Source: CAVQBP01 sp964448105
Lineage (GTDB): Bacteria > Bacteroidota > Ignavibacteria > Ignavibacteriales > Ignavibacteriaceae
Length of the DNA stretch: 14,543 nucleotides
Assembly: GCA_964448105.1 (NCBI GenBank)
Contig: CAYUVK010000123.1
Location: 1 to 14,543 of the forward strand
Direction of reading: 5' to 3'
Part shown: positions 6,824-13,944 of the stretch, one piece after another
Numbering within the stretch: position 1 is the stretch's first letter
Layout of the letters: each line of letters starts with the position of its first letter
Notes under the pieces: generated by a model
What the model saw: the letters and a program-made list of their open reading frames with translations, nothing else
Databases searched by the model: none
What the model was told of the DNA's origin: nothing
Position numbers and translations under genes: made by a program

Positions 6824-7825
6824 TTAAATTAATTGAAAACCTTCCGGAAAATCGTCTTCGTCGTCGATAATAATATTGTTGTATCCAATAACTCTTGCTG
6901 ATCCTTCAATACTTGGAATTATTCCCTGGAAATTACCAATCTTTGCAGTGTTTTCGACTTTTCCGGTAAATTTAGTCCCGATGATACTTTCATGTATGAA
7001 AGGTTCTCCGACTTTTAATTTTCCCTTAGCAAACCATTGAGCCATTCGTGCAGATGTACCGGTGCCGCACGGAGAACGGTCTATTGCTTTCTCGCCGTAG
7101 AGTACAGCATTTCGTGCTGATGCATTCGGGTCAATTGTTTTTCCAGTCCATAAGACATGACTCAATCCAGAAATACTAGAGTTTTCGGGATGAACAAAAT
7201 TATGTTTTTCTCTAATTGATTTTCTGATTGCGCGCCCCCAATTTATTAATTGTGCTGTTTCAAAATTCTCTAAGCCCGGAAAGTTTTTTTGAACGTCAAT
7301 AATTGCATAGTAGTTGCCGCCGAATGAAACATCAACTTTTAATATCCCGAGATCGGGGCATTCGATTTCTAAATCGGTAGCGGCTAAATATGCAGGTACA
7401 TTTGTAAATTTAACGGATGTAACTTTATTCCCAACCTGTTTATATTCTACTGAAACTAAGCCTGCAGGTACCTCAAGTCTAAGTTTGCCAGGCGATTTGG
7501 GTGTTATTAAGCCTTGTTCAATTCCGGCAGTTACAGTACCTATAGTTCCGTGTCCGCACATAGGCAGGCAGCCGCTAGTTTCAATGAATAAAATTGCAAT
7601 ATCATTTTGCAGATCATGAGGCGGGTACAAAATACTGCCCGACATTATATCGGAGCCGCGAGGTTCAAACATTAATCCTTTTCTTATCCAGTCGTACCTT
7701 TTTAAAAAATCCAATCTTTTTTCGCTCATATTTTTGCCTTCCAGTATAGGTCCTCCTCCGGCAACTAAACGTACCGGATTACCGGCGGTATGAGCATCAA
7801 TACAAAAGAAAGTTTTTATACTCAT
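6824..7825 (-). CDS. lhpA: 4-hydroxyproline 2-epimerase (proline racemase family)
   Basis: The 333-residue protein belongs to the cofactor-independent proline racemase superfamily. DAHTAGNPVRLV (10-21) is the N-terminal substrate-loop signature. The two catalytic residues are both cysteines: C90 in MCGHGTIG and C253 in SPCGTGTSARMA. The Cys/Cys pair points to epimerase or racemase activity, whereas trans-3-hydroxyproline dehydratases have Thr at the second site. The enzyme interconverts trans-4-hydroxy-L-proline and cis-4-hydroxy-D-proline, the first step of the pathway. A good ribosome-binding site (AGGAAA) precedes the ATG. It is the middle gene of a three-gene operon, 63 bases after the deaminase gene and 12 bases before the oxidase gene. 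Proline racemase remains possible from sequence alone, but the flanking deaminase makes hydroxyproline much more likely. Confidence 0.87.
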   Translation of the reverse strand: MSIKTFFCIDAHTAGNPVRLVAGGGPILEGKNMSEKRLDFLKRYDWIRKGLMFEPRGSDIMSGSILYPPHDLQNDIAILFIETSGCLPMCGHGTIGTVTAGIEQGLITPKSPGKLRLEVPAGLVSVEYKQVGNKVTSVKFTNVPAYLAATDLEIECPDLGILKVDVSFGGNYYAIIDVQKNFPGLENFETAQLINWGRAIRKSIREKHNFVHPENSSISGLSHVLWTGKTIDPNASARNAVLYGEKAIDRSPCGTGTSARMAQWFAKGKLKVGEPFIHESIIGTKFTGKVENTAKIGNFQGIIPSIEGSARVIGYNNIIIDDEDDFPEGFQLI

Positions 7826-7888
7826 AATTTTTCCTGTTTAATCACTAGTTAAACAATTTAAGATAAAGCACTTGAGATTTTTTATTTT

Positions 7889-8809
7889 CTAGACTTTTAT
7901 ACTCAAATAATCCGGCACTTTGGGTCTTGTTTTCATTGCGTTATCAATTATTTTTTGCACCCGTTCTCTTTCTTTACCAATTAAAGGCAGTCTTGGCATA
8001 CGGACATTTTCTGTTCCCATCCCAGTTGCAGCTTCTGCCAATTTAATATTTTGAACCAGCTGCGGACTCACATCCAGTTCAAGCAGAGGCAGAAACCACC
8101 TGTAAATTTTTAATGCTTCATTAATTCTTCCGACTTTTATTAATCTATAAATGGCAACAGTCTCACACGGAAAAGCACAAACCAATCCGGCTACCCAACC
8201 ATCTGCACCCATCAGCAAACTTTCCATACCTAATGGATCTACTCCGGTTAAAATATTAAATCTATCGCCAAACCTGTTTATCATTCTGGTTACATTATGT
8301 ATATCCCGTGTTGAGTCTTTTACAGCAATTATATTCTCACATTCCAAAAGTTTTTCGAACATATCGAGTTTGACTTCAATTTTATAATCAACAGGATTAT
8401 TGTAAATCATAATAGGAAGGGAAGTTGAATTTGCAACGGCCTTAAAGTACTCAACCGTTTCGTAATCGGTTGCCTTGTACTTCATAGGGGGAAGAAGCAT
8501 TAAACCATCGGCTCCATCTTCTTTTGCCATTGCAGCAGAAAGTATTGCCTGCTTTGTAGATTGTTCGGAAATATTCATAATTACAGGAATTCTTCCATCA
8601 GAAATTTTCACTGTTTCTTTTACCAAAACCGATTTTTCCTCCGGGGTTAATGTGCTTGCTTCTCCGAGCGAACCCCCTATTACAATTCCATTAATCCCGG
8701 CATTAATCTGTGCTTTAATATTTTTTACAAACATTTCCAGGTCGAGATTATCATCATCCGTAAACTGAGTAGTAGCAGCGGGAAAAATTCCTTTCCATTC
8801 AAATTTCAT
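7889..8809 (-). CDS. lhpC: 1-pyrroline-4-hydroxy-2-carboxylate deaminase (DapA superfamily)
   Basis: The 306-residue protein is a TIM-barrel aldolase of the dihydrodipicolinate synthase/N-acetylneuraminate lyase family. The Schiff-base lysine is K164 in IIAVKDSTRD, the catalytic tyrosine is Y136 in IMIYNNP, and the carboxylate-binding loop is GGSLGE (45-50) in place of GTTGE. The arginine of the SRTG segment that binds aspartate semialdehyde in true DapA is missing (PVDYKIEVK instead), so lysine biosynthesis is unlikely. With an epimerase and an FAD oxidase immediately downstream, the expected reaction is conversion of 1-pyrroline-4-hydroxy-2-carboxylate to 2-oxoglutarate semialdehyde with release of ammonia (EC 3.5.4.22). 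It is the first gene of the operon, with a strong ribosome-binding site (GGTGGAG). No convincing promoter was identified in the AT-rich upstream region. Confidence 0.83.
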   Translation of the reverse strand: MKFEWKGIFPAATTQFTDDDNLDLEMFVKNIKAQINAGINGIVIGGSLGEASTLTPEEKSVLVKETVKISDGRIPVIMNISEQSTKQAILSAAMAKEDGADGLMLLPPMKYKATDYETVEYFKAVANSTSLPIMIYNNPVDYKIEVKLDMFEKLLECENIIAVKDSTRDIHNVTRMINRFGDRFNILTGVDPLGMESLLMGADGWVAGLVCAFPCETVAIYRLIKVGRINEALKIYRWFLPLLELDVSPQLVQNIKLAEAATGMGTENVRMPRLPLIGKERERVQKIIDNAMKTRPKVPDYLSIKV

Positions 8810-8967
8810 TCTCCACCTTATTAAAATTTAAAATAACATTAAAATATTTGGGATTATATTCTATTTATAAAGGTTTAATTTAACAATAAAAAAGCTGTAA
8901 AAATATGAAAGCATTATCATTTAAAATCTTAAAATTGCTCTTGCCTTAATTCATATTTTTCCAATCA

Positions 8968-9147
8968 AGTAATTGTGAATAACCCAATAAATACATTGAC
9001 CGGCAAGAATAAACCAAAATCTGATCCGCTTCAATAGATGAAATTTAATTTAATTGGTTAGACGTTTTTAAATACGCTTAGTTTCAGGAAAAATAATATT
9101 CAAAATATTATAAAAACTTTCTAGACAGGTTTCTCCCTTTAATTGTT
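8968..9147 (-). pseudogene. Decayed remnant of a DUF2723 gene, inside the 413-base intergenic region
   Basis: On the minus strand 9034 downwards reads LKRIRFWFILAG, matching LKRVRFWFILIG (residues 201-212) of the complete DUF2723 protein. Homology then continues in another frame as MYLLGYSQLL, against LYLLGFSLNL, so there is a frameshift. DNA similarity is seen over about 8968-9035, compared with about 4757-4829. A 15-base stretch at 9133-9147 is identical to the leader and ribosome-binding region of the intact gene (5427-5441). Only about 100 bases separate these two remnants, where the intact gene has about 600, implying a large deletion. Nothing else was recognised in 8810-9222 except the terminator near 9190. 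Confidence 0.6.
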
Positions 9148-9170
9148 TAATAAGCTAATCGCTCCAACAC

Positions 9171-9203
9171 TAAAAAGGCTGCTCTGATTTGAACAGCCTT
9201 CTT
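9171..9203 (-). terminator. Rho-independent terminator of the GH9 gene
   Basis: On the minus strand, 23 bases past the GH9 stop, AAGGCTG (9200-9194) and CAGCCTT (9181-9175) form a perfect 7-base stem with a 12-base loop, followed by a run of T. It separates the GH9 gene from the hydroxyproline operon. Confidence 0.7.
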
Positions 9204-9222
9204 AATTTATTTACATTATTCT

Positions 9223-11844
9223 TTATTTTCCTTCAAGAATTTTTTCAGCTCCAAGCACGGCAAACATATAGTAACAGGGAGCTGTGATGATATATTCTCT
9301 TTCCTGCCATAAGAAAGGCCATACTTTGTCTTCGGCAAAATCGGGACTAACTAAATTAACTGCATTCCAGAAGGTTCCTCCGGGGATATAGCTCCAATCA
9401 GCCCTATTTGTACCATATGCAATTGTAGGTGAATTAGCACCAACGCCGGAAACAAGACTGCTGGTTGTATTTCCCGGCTTGCATCCCAGCAAATAATTAA
9501 TAATATTGTACAAATTGTCCGCAGGATAAATATCAGGCCAATATTTATACAAGAAATACTGGCGGAAAGCTATATATTCGGCATGAGACAGCGGTGAACC
9601 AAACGGCGACTGCCCCAGCATTTTATCCTGGATAGGTTTGAATACTGCCGCAGCTTCATTAACCGAATCTTTAAAATCATTACAATTCATGCGGTCTAAA
9701 ACACCGCCCAATGACCAGCCTATCCATCCAAAACTATTTCTAACATCCGGTGCAAATTTACATAAGGCTTTTTTATATTCATCTTTATCCGTAGCAAGAA
9801 TCAACTCAACAAGTGTTTCCATCTTTTGGGAATTAACCCGCCACCTACCTTTTCCATCTTTATTCTTTTGCCACAAATCTTCTGCAGCATCAATACATTC
9901 TTTTGATAATTGAGGATTGTAATCTTTTAAGACGCGTGAAGCAGCCGCTAAACCGGCTGCACCGCTTAACTGCCACATCGGGTTATCCTCCATAAATACC
10001 AGGCGATCATCCAGACCCGGAACAACCAATTCAACTTCATCATGATTTAGTTCGGGATCAAATATATTAGAGTAACGGTTGGCTATTTTTTTATACCATA
10101 ACTCATTAATTTTTGAAGCTTGGGAAAGCATTTCAGTATCATTGCATACCTTACTGTCCGTTTGAGTTGAAGCATCTCCAAGATGAACATATTGTCTTAA
10201 AGTAGGAACAATTATTCCCCTATATAAAGTACCCATTTGACGGTACCCTGATAATATTGCAAGAACACCATGTTCTACCTGCTGCAGTATATCGGCTTTC
10301 CCGTCAGGCTGGAAAAGTTCAACAAAATGATTATTCTGATCAATTAATGTTTCGTCATAATTTATTCCGAACTCTTCATATGTATAAGCAAGGGCTAACA
10401 CAGTCTCCGCCTGGGATTCAACCCTTAAATCATAGTCCCCTGCATCGTGCCAGCCTCCAACATTCAGACCGGGAACATGTTCAAGAGAATTATATTTTGA
10501 TAGAGTGGAGATTTCTTTTTCATTATTATATCCATCGAAATGACGTATATCCAGTGGAGCCATTAAGGCATCATCCATATGGCAGAGTCCATGCCAAACA
10601 CGGTATTTTTGATTAACTTGCATATGGCACATTTGTACCGGTATAAAGTATTCCAAAGTCGGCTGCCAGACATGACGTTTATAAATATCTTTATTTATAC
10701 AGAAAATATTTGTTGTGAAATCACCATGTTTAACTATATACATTCCTTCATCTTTAACCTCCGAAAAATCAAATTTGGCATATTGATACCTTAAATATTG
10801 TCCCCACCTTTCAGGAATTTCTTCTTTAATTAATTTGTAGCTGCCGTTACTTTCAAGCTTCATTAAAGATGTTTTAAGAAGGTTTTTATCTTTTTTATCT
10901 AATTCAATAAAAGCTGTTTTGGCTTGATCCGGATGATAACCGACCTGGCTGATATGTACAACCGGTTTGTTAATCCATCCATCGATTACATTGGGTGATA
11001 TCTTCCATTCTATGGCTCCTTTTACTGCACCCGCAGGGATTAAAGAACGGACTGTAAACCAGCCATTATTATGTTTAAGACTTCCGTCAAGCAGTTGCAT
11101 TTTGGCACCCGGACTTTCAATAACCATTCTCAGCAAATCGCTTTCCGCGGCAACAACTAACCTGTTTCCTTCTGCCAATGGTTCTGCCTCAGCTTCGTTT
11201 TCCGTGTTAAAATAAGTGGGTCCGTTTGCCTGCCTTGGAAATATTCCGCTTGTATTATCCATAAAATATGTTTTACCGTAAAGATCGCCGGGGAATAATT
11301 CCAGGTTATAACCTACTCTGCCAACCCATTCGTCAGGAACCGGCTTTTCAAGATCAACTGTAATTATAAATGATTTCCCGACACCTTTAACGTGGACAGT
11401 ATATTTAATCTGCAGATTAGGATAAATTATAGGATTAAATCCCTGCCGGGATCTACTGCTGTCGGGATAGCTGCACGGCATACTAATTTCATTATTAACT
11501 GTATCAATTACACGGCTTTTCAAGACTACACCCTGCGGACTTACACCCCTGGCTTCATAACCAACACCCAGCTTTGGTATGGGCTGCCATTGCCCGGGAG
11601 AAGGACTCAATCTCAATTCACCGTTGGTTGCTACACGAACTCCGTGCTGAATTATTTCAACACCCCCTTGATGCCCTTCGGGAAATGTATTATTGTAAAC
11701 AAGTACATTAAGCCCCGGCATTTCAAAATATCCTGACTTGCCAATAAAAAGACCCTTCTCCTGTCCGAATTCATAAGGGATACTCAAAAAAATAATAAAA
11801 GAAACAAGATGAAATTTTAAGAATATATTATAAATGTACTTCAT
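9223..11844 (-). CDS. Secreted glycoside hydrolase family 9 enzyme (endoglucanase-type)
   Basis: The 873-residue protein starts with a signal peptide (hydrophobic core about 9-22, probable cleavage near FGQ-EK at 28). Residues about 30-290 form an extra N-terminal region, probably beta-rich, that I do not recognise (PGLNVLVYNNTFPEG, GVRVATNGELRLSPSPGQW). An Ig-like CelD_N domain follows (about 294-385, beginning HISQVGYHPDQAKTAFI), then the GH9 (alpha/alpha)6 barrel (about 395-870). GGWHDAGDYD (463-472) carries the family's two Asp residues D467/D470, and QEREYIITAP near the C-terminus supplies the likely acid Glu (E850). No carbohydrate-binding module, dockerin or type IX sorting domain is seen. 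Cellulose or another beta-1,4-glucan is the default substrate; some GH9 enzymes act as exo-glucosaminidases, so chito-oligosaccharides cannot be excluded. The start has an AGGGA ribosome-binding site, and TATTTTTG (11906-11899) resembles a Bacteroidota -7 box. Confidence 0.88.
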   Translation of the reverse strand: MKYIYNIFLKFHLVSFIIFLSIPYEFGQEKGLFIGKSGYFEMPGLNVLVYNNTFPEGHQGGVEIIQHGVRVATNGELRLSPSPGQWQPIPKLGVGYEARGVSPQGVVLKSRVIDTVNNEISMPCSYPDSSRSRQGFNPIIYPNLQIKYTVHVKGVGKSFIITVDLEKPVPDEWVGRVGYNLELFPGDLYGKTYFMDNTSGIFPRQANGPTYFNTENEAEAEPLAEGNRLVVAAESDLLRMVIESPGAKMQLLDGSLKHNNGWFTVRSLIPAGAVKGAIEWKISPNVIDGWINKPVVHISQVGYHPDQAKTAFIELDKKDKNLLKTSLMKLESNGSYKLIKEEIPERWGQYLRYQYAKFDFSEVKDEGMYIVKHGDFTTNIFCINKDIYKRHVWQPTLEYFIPVQMCHMQVNQKYRVWHGLCHMDDALMAPLDIRHFDGYNNEKEISTLSKYNSLEHVPGLNVGGWHDAGDYDLRVESQAETVLALAYTYEEFGINYDETLIDQNNHFVELFQPDGKADILQQVEHGVLAILSGYRQMGTLYRGIIVPTLRQYVHLGDASTQTDSKVCNDTEMLSQASKINELWYKKIANRYSNIFDPELNHDEVELVVPGLDDRLVFMEDNPMWQLSGAAGLAAASRVLKDYNPQLSKECIDAAEDLWQKNKDGKGRWRVNSQKMETLVELILATDKDEYKKALCKFAPDVRNSFGWIGWSLGGVLDRMNCNDFKDSVNEAAAVFKPIQDKMLGQSPFGSPLSHAEYIAFRQYFLYKYWPDIYPADNLYNIINYLLGCKPGNTTSSLVSGVGANSPTIAYGTNRADWSYIPGGTFWNAVNLVSPDFAEDKVWPFLWQEREYIITAPCYYMFAVLGAEKILEGK

Positions 11845-12145
11845 AATTTTTCCCTTTTTTTCTGAAAAATTTTGTTTCCCTCTCGATAATTAAGCCCCCA
11901 AAAATATTGAAAGAACTTACAATTAAATTAATTATTATGCAAAATAAATGCATCCTAATTTTATTTAATTCAAATTACTTGAAAGTATGGGACGAATGAA
12001 ATAAGTAATACTTAACAAAAAAGATAAGACTATTCTTCCAAAGACGGGTAAAATTATACTTAAGTTTTGAGCTTTTATATCCCCGGGACTTAATCCCGGG
12101 ATTAATTAGAAAATATAAACACAAACAACTATTTTAATTGTTTAT
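11845..12145. other. Intergenic region with a CCCGGG hairpin
   Basis: These 301 AT-rich bases lie between two minus-strand genes. The one distinct element is a hairpin, CCCGGGA (12082-12088), loop CTTAA, TCCCGGG (12094-12100), standing out as GC-rich. It lies 46 bases after the stop of the ABM/DinB gene and could help end its transcript, but no T tract follows on the minus strand, so a repeat or RNA-stabilising hairpin is equally possible. The upstream region of the GH9 gene occupies 11845-11940. No gene was seen. Confidence 0.45.
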
Positions 12146-12940
12146 TTATTTAACTTCTAATATTTCTTTATTTTTTAAAAGAGAAATTACATAACCGATT
12201 TGACCGAGATGATAATAATCATGTGATATTACACCTTCAACCATATATTTATATGTATAGCCGGGTTTATATTCATTTTCAAGAAAATCGTCCATCTTTG
12301 CTCTTAGAAAATTAACCAGTTCATTATTTGTCTCTTTTAAATTTGCCAGTAAATTTTTTAATCCTTTCTGCTTCAATAATTCTAAAGAGAGAAAATTCTG
12401 TTCCTTCTCTGTTTTTTCCTCAAATTCAAAATCTCCTTCCATACGTTTAAGAACTACTTTTTTCCAGTAGATGGTATGCCATAGTATTTCGGCTGCAGAG
12501 TGTTTTCCGGGGAACGGCTGAACAAATATTTTTTCTTCTTCAATTGAATTTATTTTACTCAAGAAACCTACGTCTGTCCAATTGTCACCGTCGTATAATT
12601 CTTCAATCTGCCTAATTAAGTTTTTAATCTTGTTATTTGAAAAGGTAAACGTTCTGTAATGTTCAACTTCAGGTTCAAATTCCAGGAGATATTTTTTATC
12701 TTCGGGATAATATTTTGCTTTTTGAAAATTATCTCCGGCAAATTTTTTAATTGAATCAAAATCCTTCCAGTGGGTTACAGTCCATATGTGAGTTATTCCG
12801 TCTTCATCTTTTTGCCATATTTGAGTATCAAGGTTTCCATCTGTTTTCTGGTATTCTTTAATCCCGGTGTCAGATACATATTGCCTATATATATCTGCAT
12901 CTTCTTTTTTGGTTTTTCCATGCCAAATTCTTGTTATCAT
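12146..12940 (-). CDS. Two-domain protein: ABM-like ferredoxin-fold domain plus DinB-like domain
   Basis: Residues 1-97 (MITRIWHGKTKKEDADIYRQ ... GITHIWTVTHWKDFDSIKKFAGD ... EPEVEHYRTF) look like an antibiotic-biosynthesis-monooxygenase (ABM) dimeric alpha/beta-barrel domain. Residues 103-258 look like a DinB/YfiT four-helix bundle. Its three metal-ligand histidines are in place: H155 in EILWHTIYW, and H240 and H244 in SHDYYHLGQIGY. DinB-like proteins are often metal-dependent thiol transferases in detoxification; ABM domains bind or oxidise small hydrophobic compounds. The start is preceded by a near-perfect AGGAGG. The gene is divergent from a CGNR regulator, and their common 199-base upstream region holds paired inverted repeats, suggesting joint control. 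The substrate is unknown, and each domain call is by pattern only. Confidence 0.75.
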   Translation of the reverse strand: MITRIWHGKTKKEDADIYRQYVSDTGIKEYQKTDGNLDTQIWQKDEDGITHIWTVTHWKDFDSIKKFAGDNFQKAKYYPEDKKYLLEFEPEVEHYRTFTFSNNKIKNLIRQIEELYDGDNWTDVGFLSKINSIEEEKIFVQPFPGKHSAAEILWHTIYWKKVVLKRMEGDFEFEEKTEKEQNFLSLELLKQKGLKNLLANLKETNNELVNFLRAKMDDFLENEYKPGYTYKYMVEGVISHDYYHLGQIGYVISLLKNKEILEVK

Positions 12941-13042
12941 TTTGCCTCCTGTTTTTTTAAGAAAGAAATTCTTTTTAAGTATGCAACAGCCTTATCGATA
13001 TTAATTAACCTTATTTTGCATTAAAAGTAATTGATTGTTTCG

Positions 13043-13123
13043 TTGTAACCAATTATATTTAAATAACCGGTTACAATATAGCAATTTTGAAGTAACCTGT
13101 CAAATTAATTTTATCGGTTACAA
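13043..13123. promoter_or_regulatory. Two spaced inverted repeats between divergent genes (operator candidates)
   Basis: TTGTAACC (13043-13050) and GGTTACAA (13069-13076) form one inverted pair with 18 bases between. GTAACC (13092-13097, preceded by AA in place of TT) and GGTTACAA (13116-13123) form a second pair, again with exactly 18 bases between. The pairs are offset by 47 bases, so the region may be an old tandem duplication. The inner TAACCGGTTA (13064-13073) is a perfect 10-base palindrome. The pairs sit upstream of the CGNR gene start (13140), the second one 17 bases away, and behind the ABM/DinB gene; the natural candidate for binding is the CGNR protein. Confidence 0.6.
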
Positions 13124-13139
13124 TAATTTTAAAATAGTT

Positions 13140-13772
13140 ATGATTGAGATAAAAAACTGGAAATTTATCGGGGGCAAGCTTTGCCTGGATTTTGTAAATT
13201 CCGTGGGTGGCAGGATAGAGCAGGAAAACATAATTTTTCCTGAAAATATTATTTTAAAAGATAAACTGGAAACCTTCGATGATCTTGCCGCCTGGAGTAA
13301 GGAGACAGGAATTATCTCGGAATCCGAAAGAAAAAAACTAATTGATTTAAATTCATCAAAAAAGAAAGAAACTGATTCAGTCTTTAAAAAAGCTATAGAA
13401 TTAAGGGAAGCGCTCTTCAAAATATTATATAGTGTAATAAATAATAAAGAGCCGGAAGAAAGAATGATTCAAATATTAAACCGGGAATATTCTGCGGCAA
13501 ATGAGAGGCGAAAGTTGGTTTATCTTAACCATAAATTCGAATGGCAATTTTCAAAAGATCCTCTTGAACCGGATTATATAATCTGGATGATAGCCGAATC
13601 AGCAGCAGAGCTTTTATCCTCCGATCTTCTTTCAAGAATTAAAATGTGCCCCGGGGAAAATTGCGGCTGGCTTTTTCTAGATACAAGTAAAAATAAAAGC
13701 AGACAGTGGTGTGATATGAAAGACTGCGGAAATCTTGCAAAGGTTAGAAGGTTTCGTGAAAAGCAGAAATAA
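13140..13772 (+). CDS. CGNR zinc-finger / ABATE-domain transcriptional regulator
   Basis: From ATG 13140 the protein has 210 residues. Residues 12-160 (KLCLDFVNSVGGR at 13-25, DDLAAWSKETGII at 47-59, then a helical stretch) match the ABATE ligand-sensing domain. The C-terminus is a CGNR zinc finger with C170-x4-C175 (MCPGENCGWLF), C191-x4-C196 and the family-naming DCGNLAKVRRF (195-205). Such proteins are putative stress-responsive DNA-binding regulators. The frame is open further upstream, but a longer start would run through the repeated operator region and unlikely sequence, so I chose MIEIKNWKFIGGKLCLDF, where family similarity begins. There is no clear Shine-Dalgarno sequence before this ATG. 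Transcribed divergently from the ABM/DinB gene, it probably senses a small molecule and controls that gene and itself through the intergenic repeats. Confidence 0.85.
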   Translation: MIEIKNWKFIGGKLCLDFVNSVGGRIEQENIIFPENIILKDKLETFDDLAAWSKETGIISESERKKLIDLNSSKKKETDSVFKKAIELREALFKILYSVINNKEPEERMIQILNREYSAANERRKLVYLNHKFEWQFSKDPLEPDYIIWMIAESAAELLSSDLLSRIKMCPGENCGWLFLDTSKNKSRQWCDMKDCGNLAKVRRFREKQK

Positions 13773-13855
13773 AATCAGTATATATTAACCTTGTTCAATG
13801 CCAATTCTTAGGAATATTGGAATGTGGAGTAATGGAAGAAAATTAAATGTGCATT

Positions 13856-13884
13856 AATGATCATTACTCTTAGGATATGAGTAA
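13856..13884. promoter_or_regulatory. Two small palindromes upstream of the methyltransferase gene
   Basis: In the 172-base region before the methyltransferase, AATGATCATT (13856-13865) is a perfect palindrome. It overlaps TTACTC (13864-13869), which pairs with GAGTAA (13879-13884) across a 9-base loop. They could be an operator or a weak hairpin; no T tract follows, so a terminator for the CGNR gene is not supported. Confidence 0.25.
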
Positions 13885-13944
13885 CAAGAGTTGATAATGT
13901 TTATTCTTATATTTTAAGATCTAAATGGTAACTAAATTAGGATA

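Noticed and set aside
7889..8809. Dihydrodipicolinate synthase of lysine biosynthesis
   Set aside because: It keeps the Schiff-base Lys and Tyr but lacks the Arg segment for aspartate semialdehyde, and it sits in an operon with a hydroxyproline epimerase and an FAD oxidase.
10473..10482. Palindrome GAACATGTTC as an operator
   Set aside because: It lies inside the GH9 coding sequence, is short, and is not repeated; chance is sufficient.
12082..12100. Confident Rho-independent terminator for the ABM/DinB gene
   Set aside because: The hairpin is strong but no T tract follows on the minus strand, so it is recorded only as a hairpin of unknown role.
13035..13139. A longer N-terminus for the CGNR protein
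   Set aside because: The upstream codons run through the inverted-repeat operator region, and similarity to the ABATE domain begins only at the Met at 13140.
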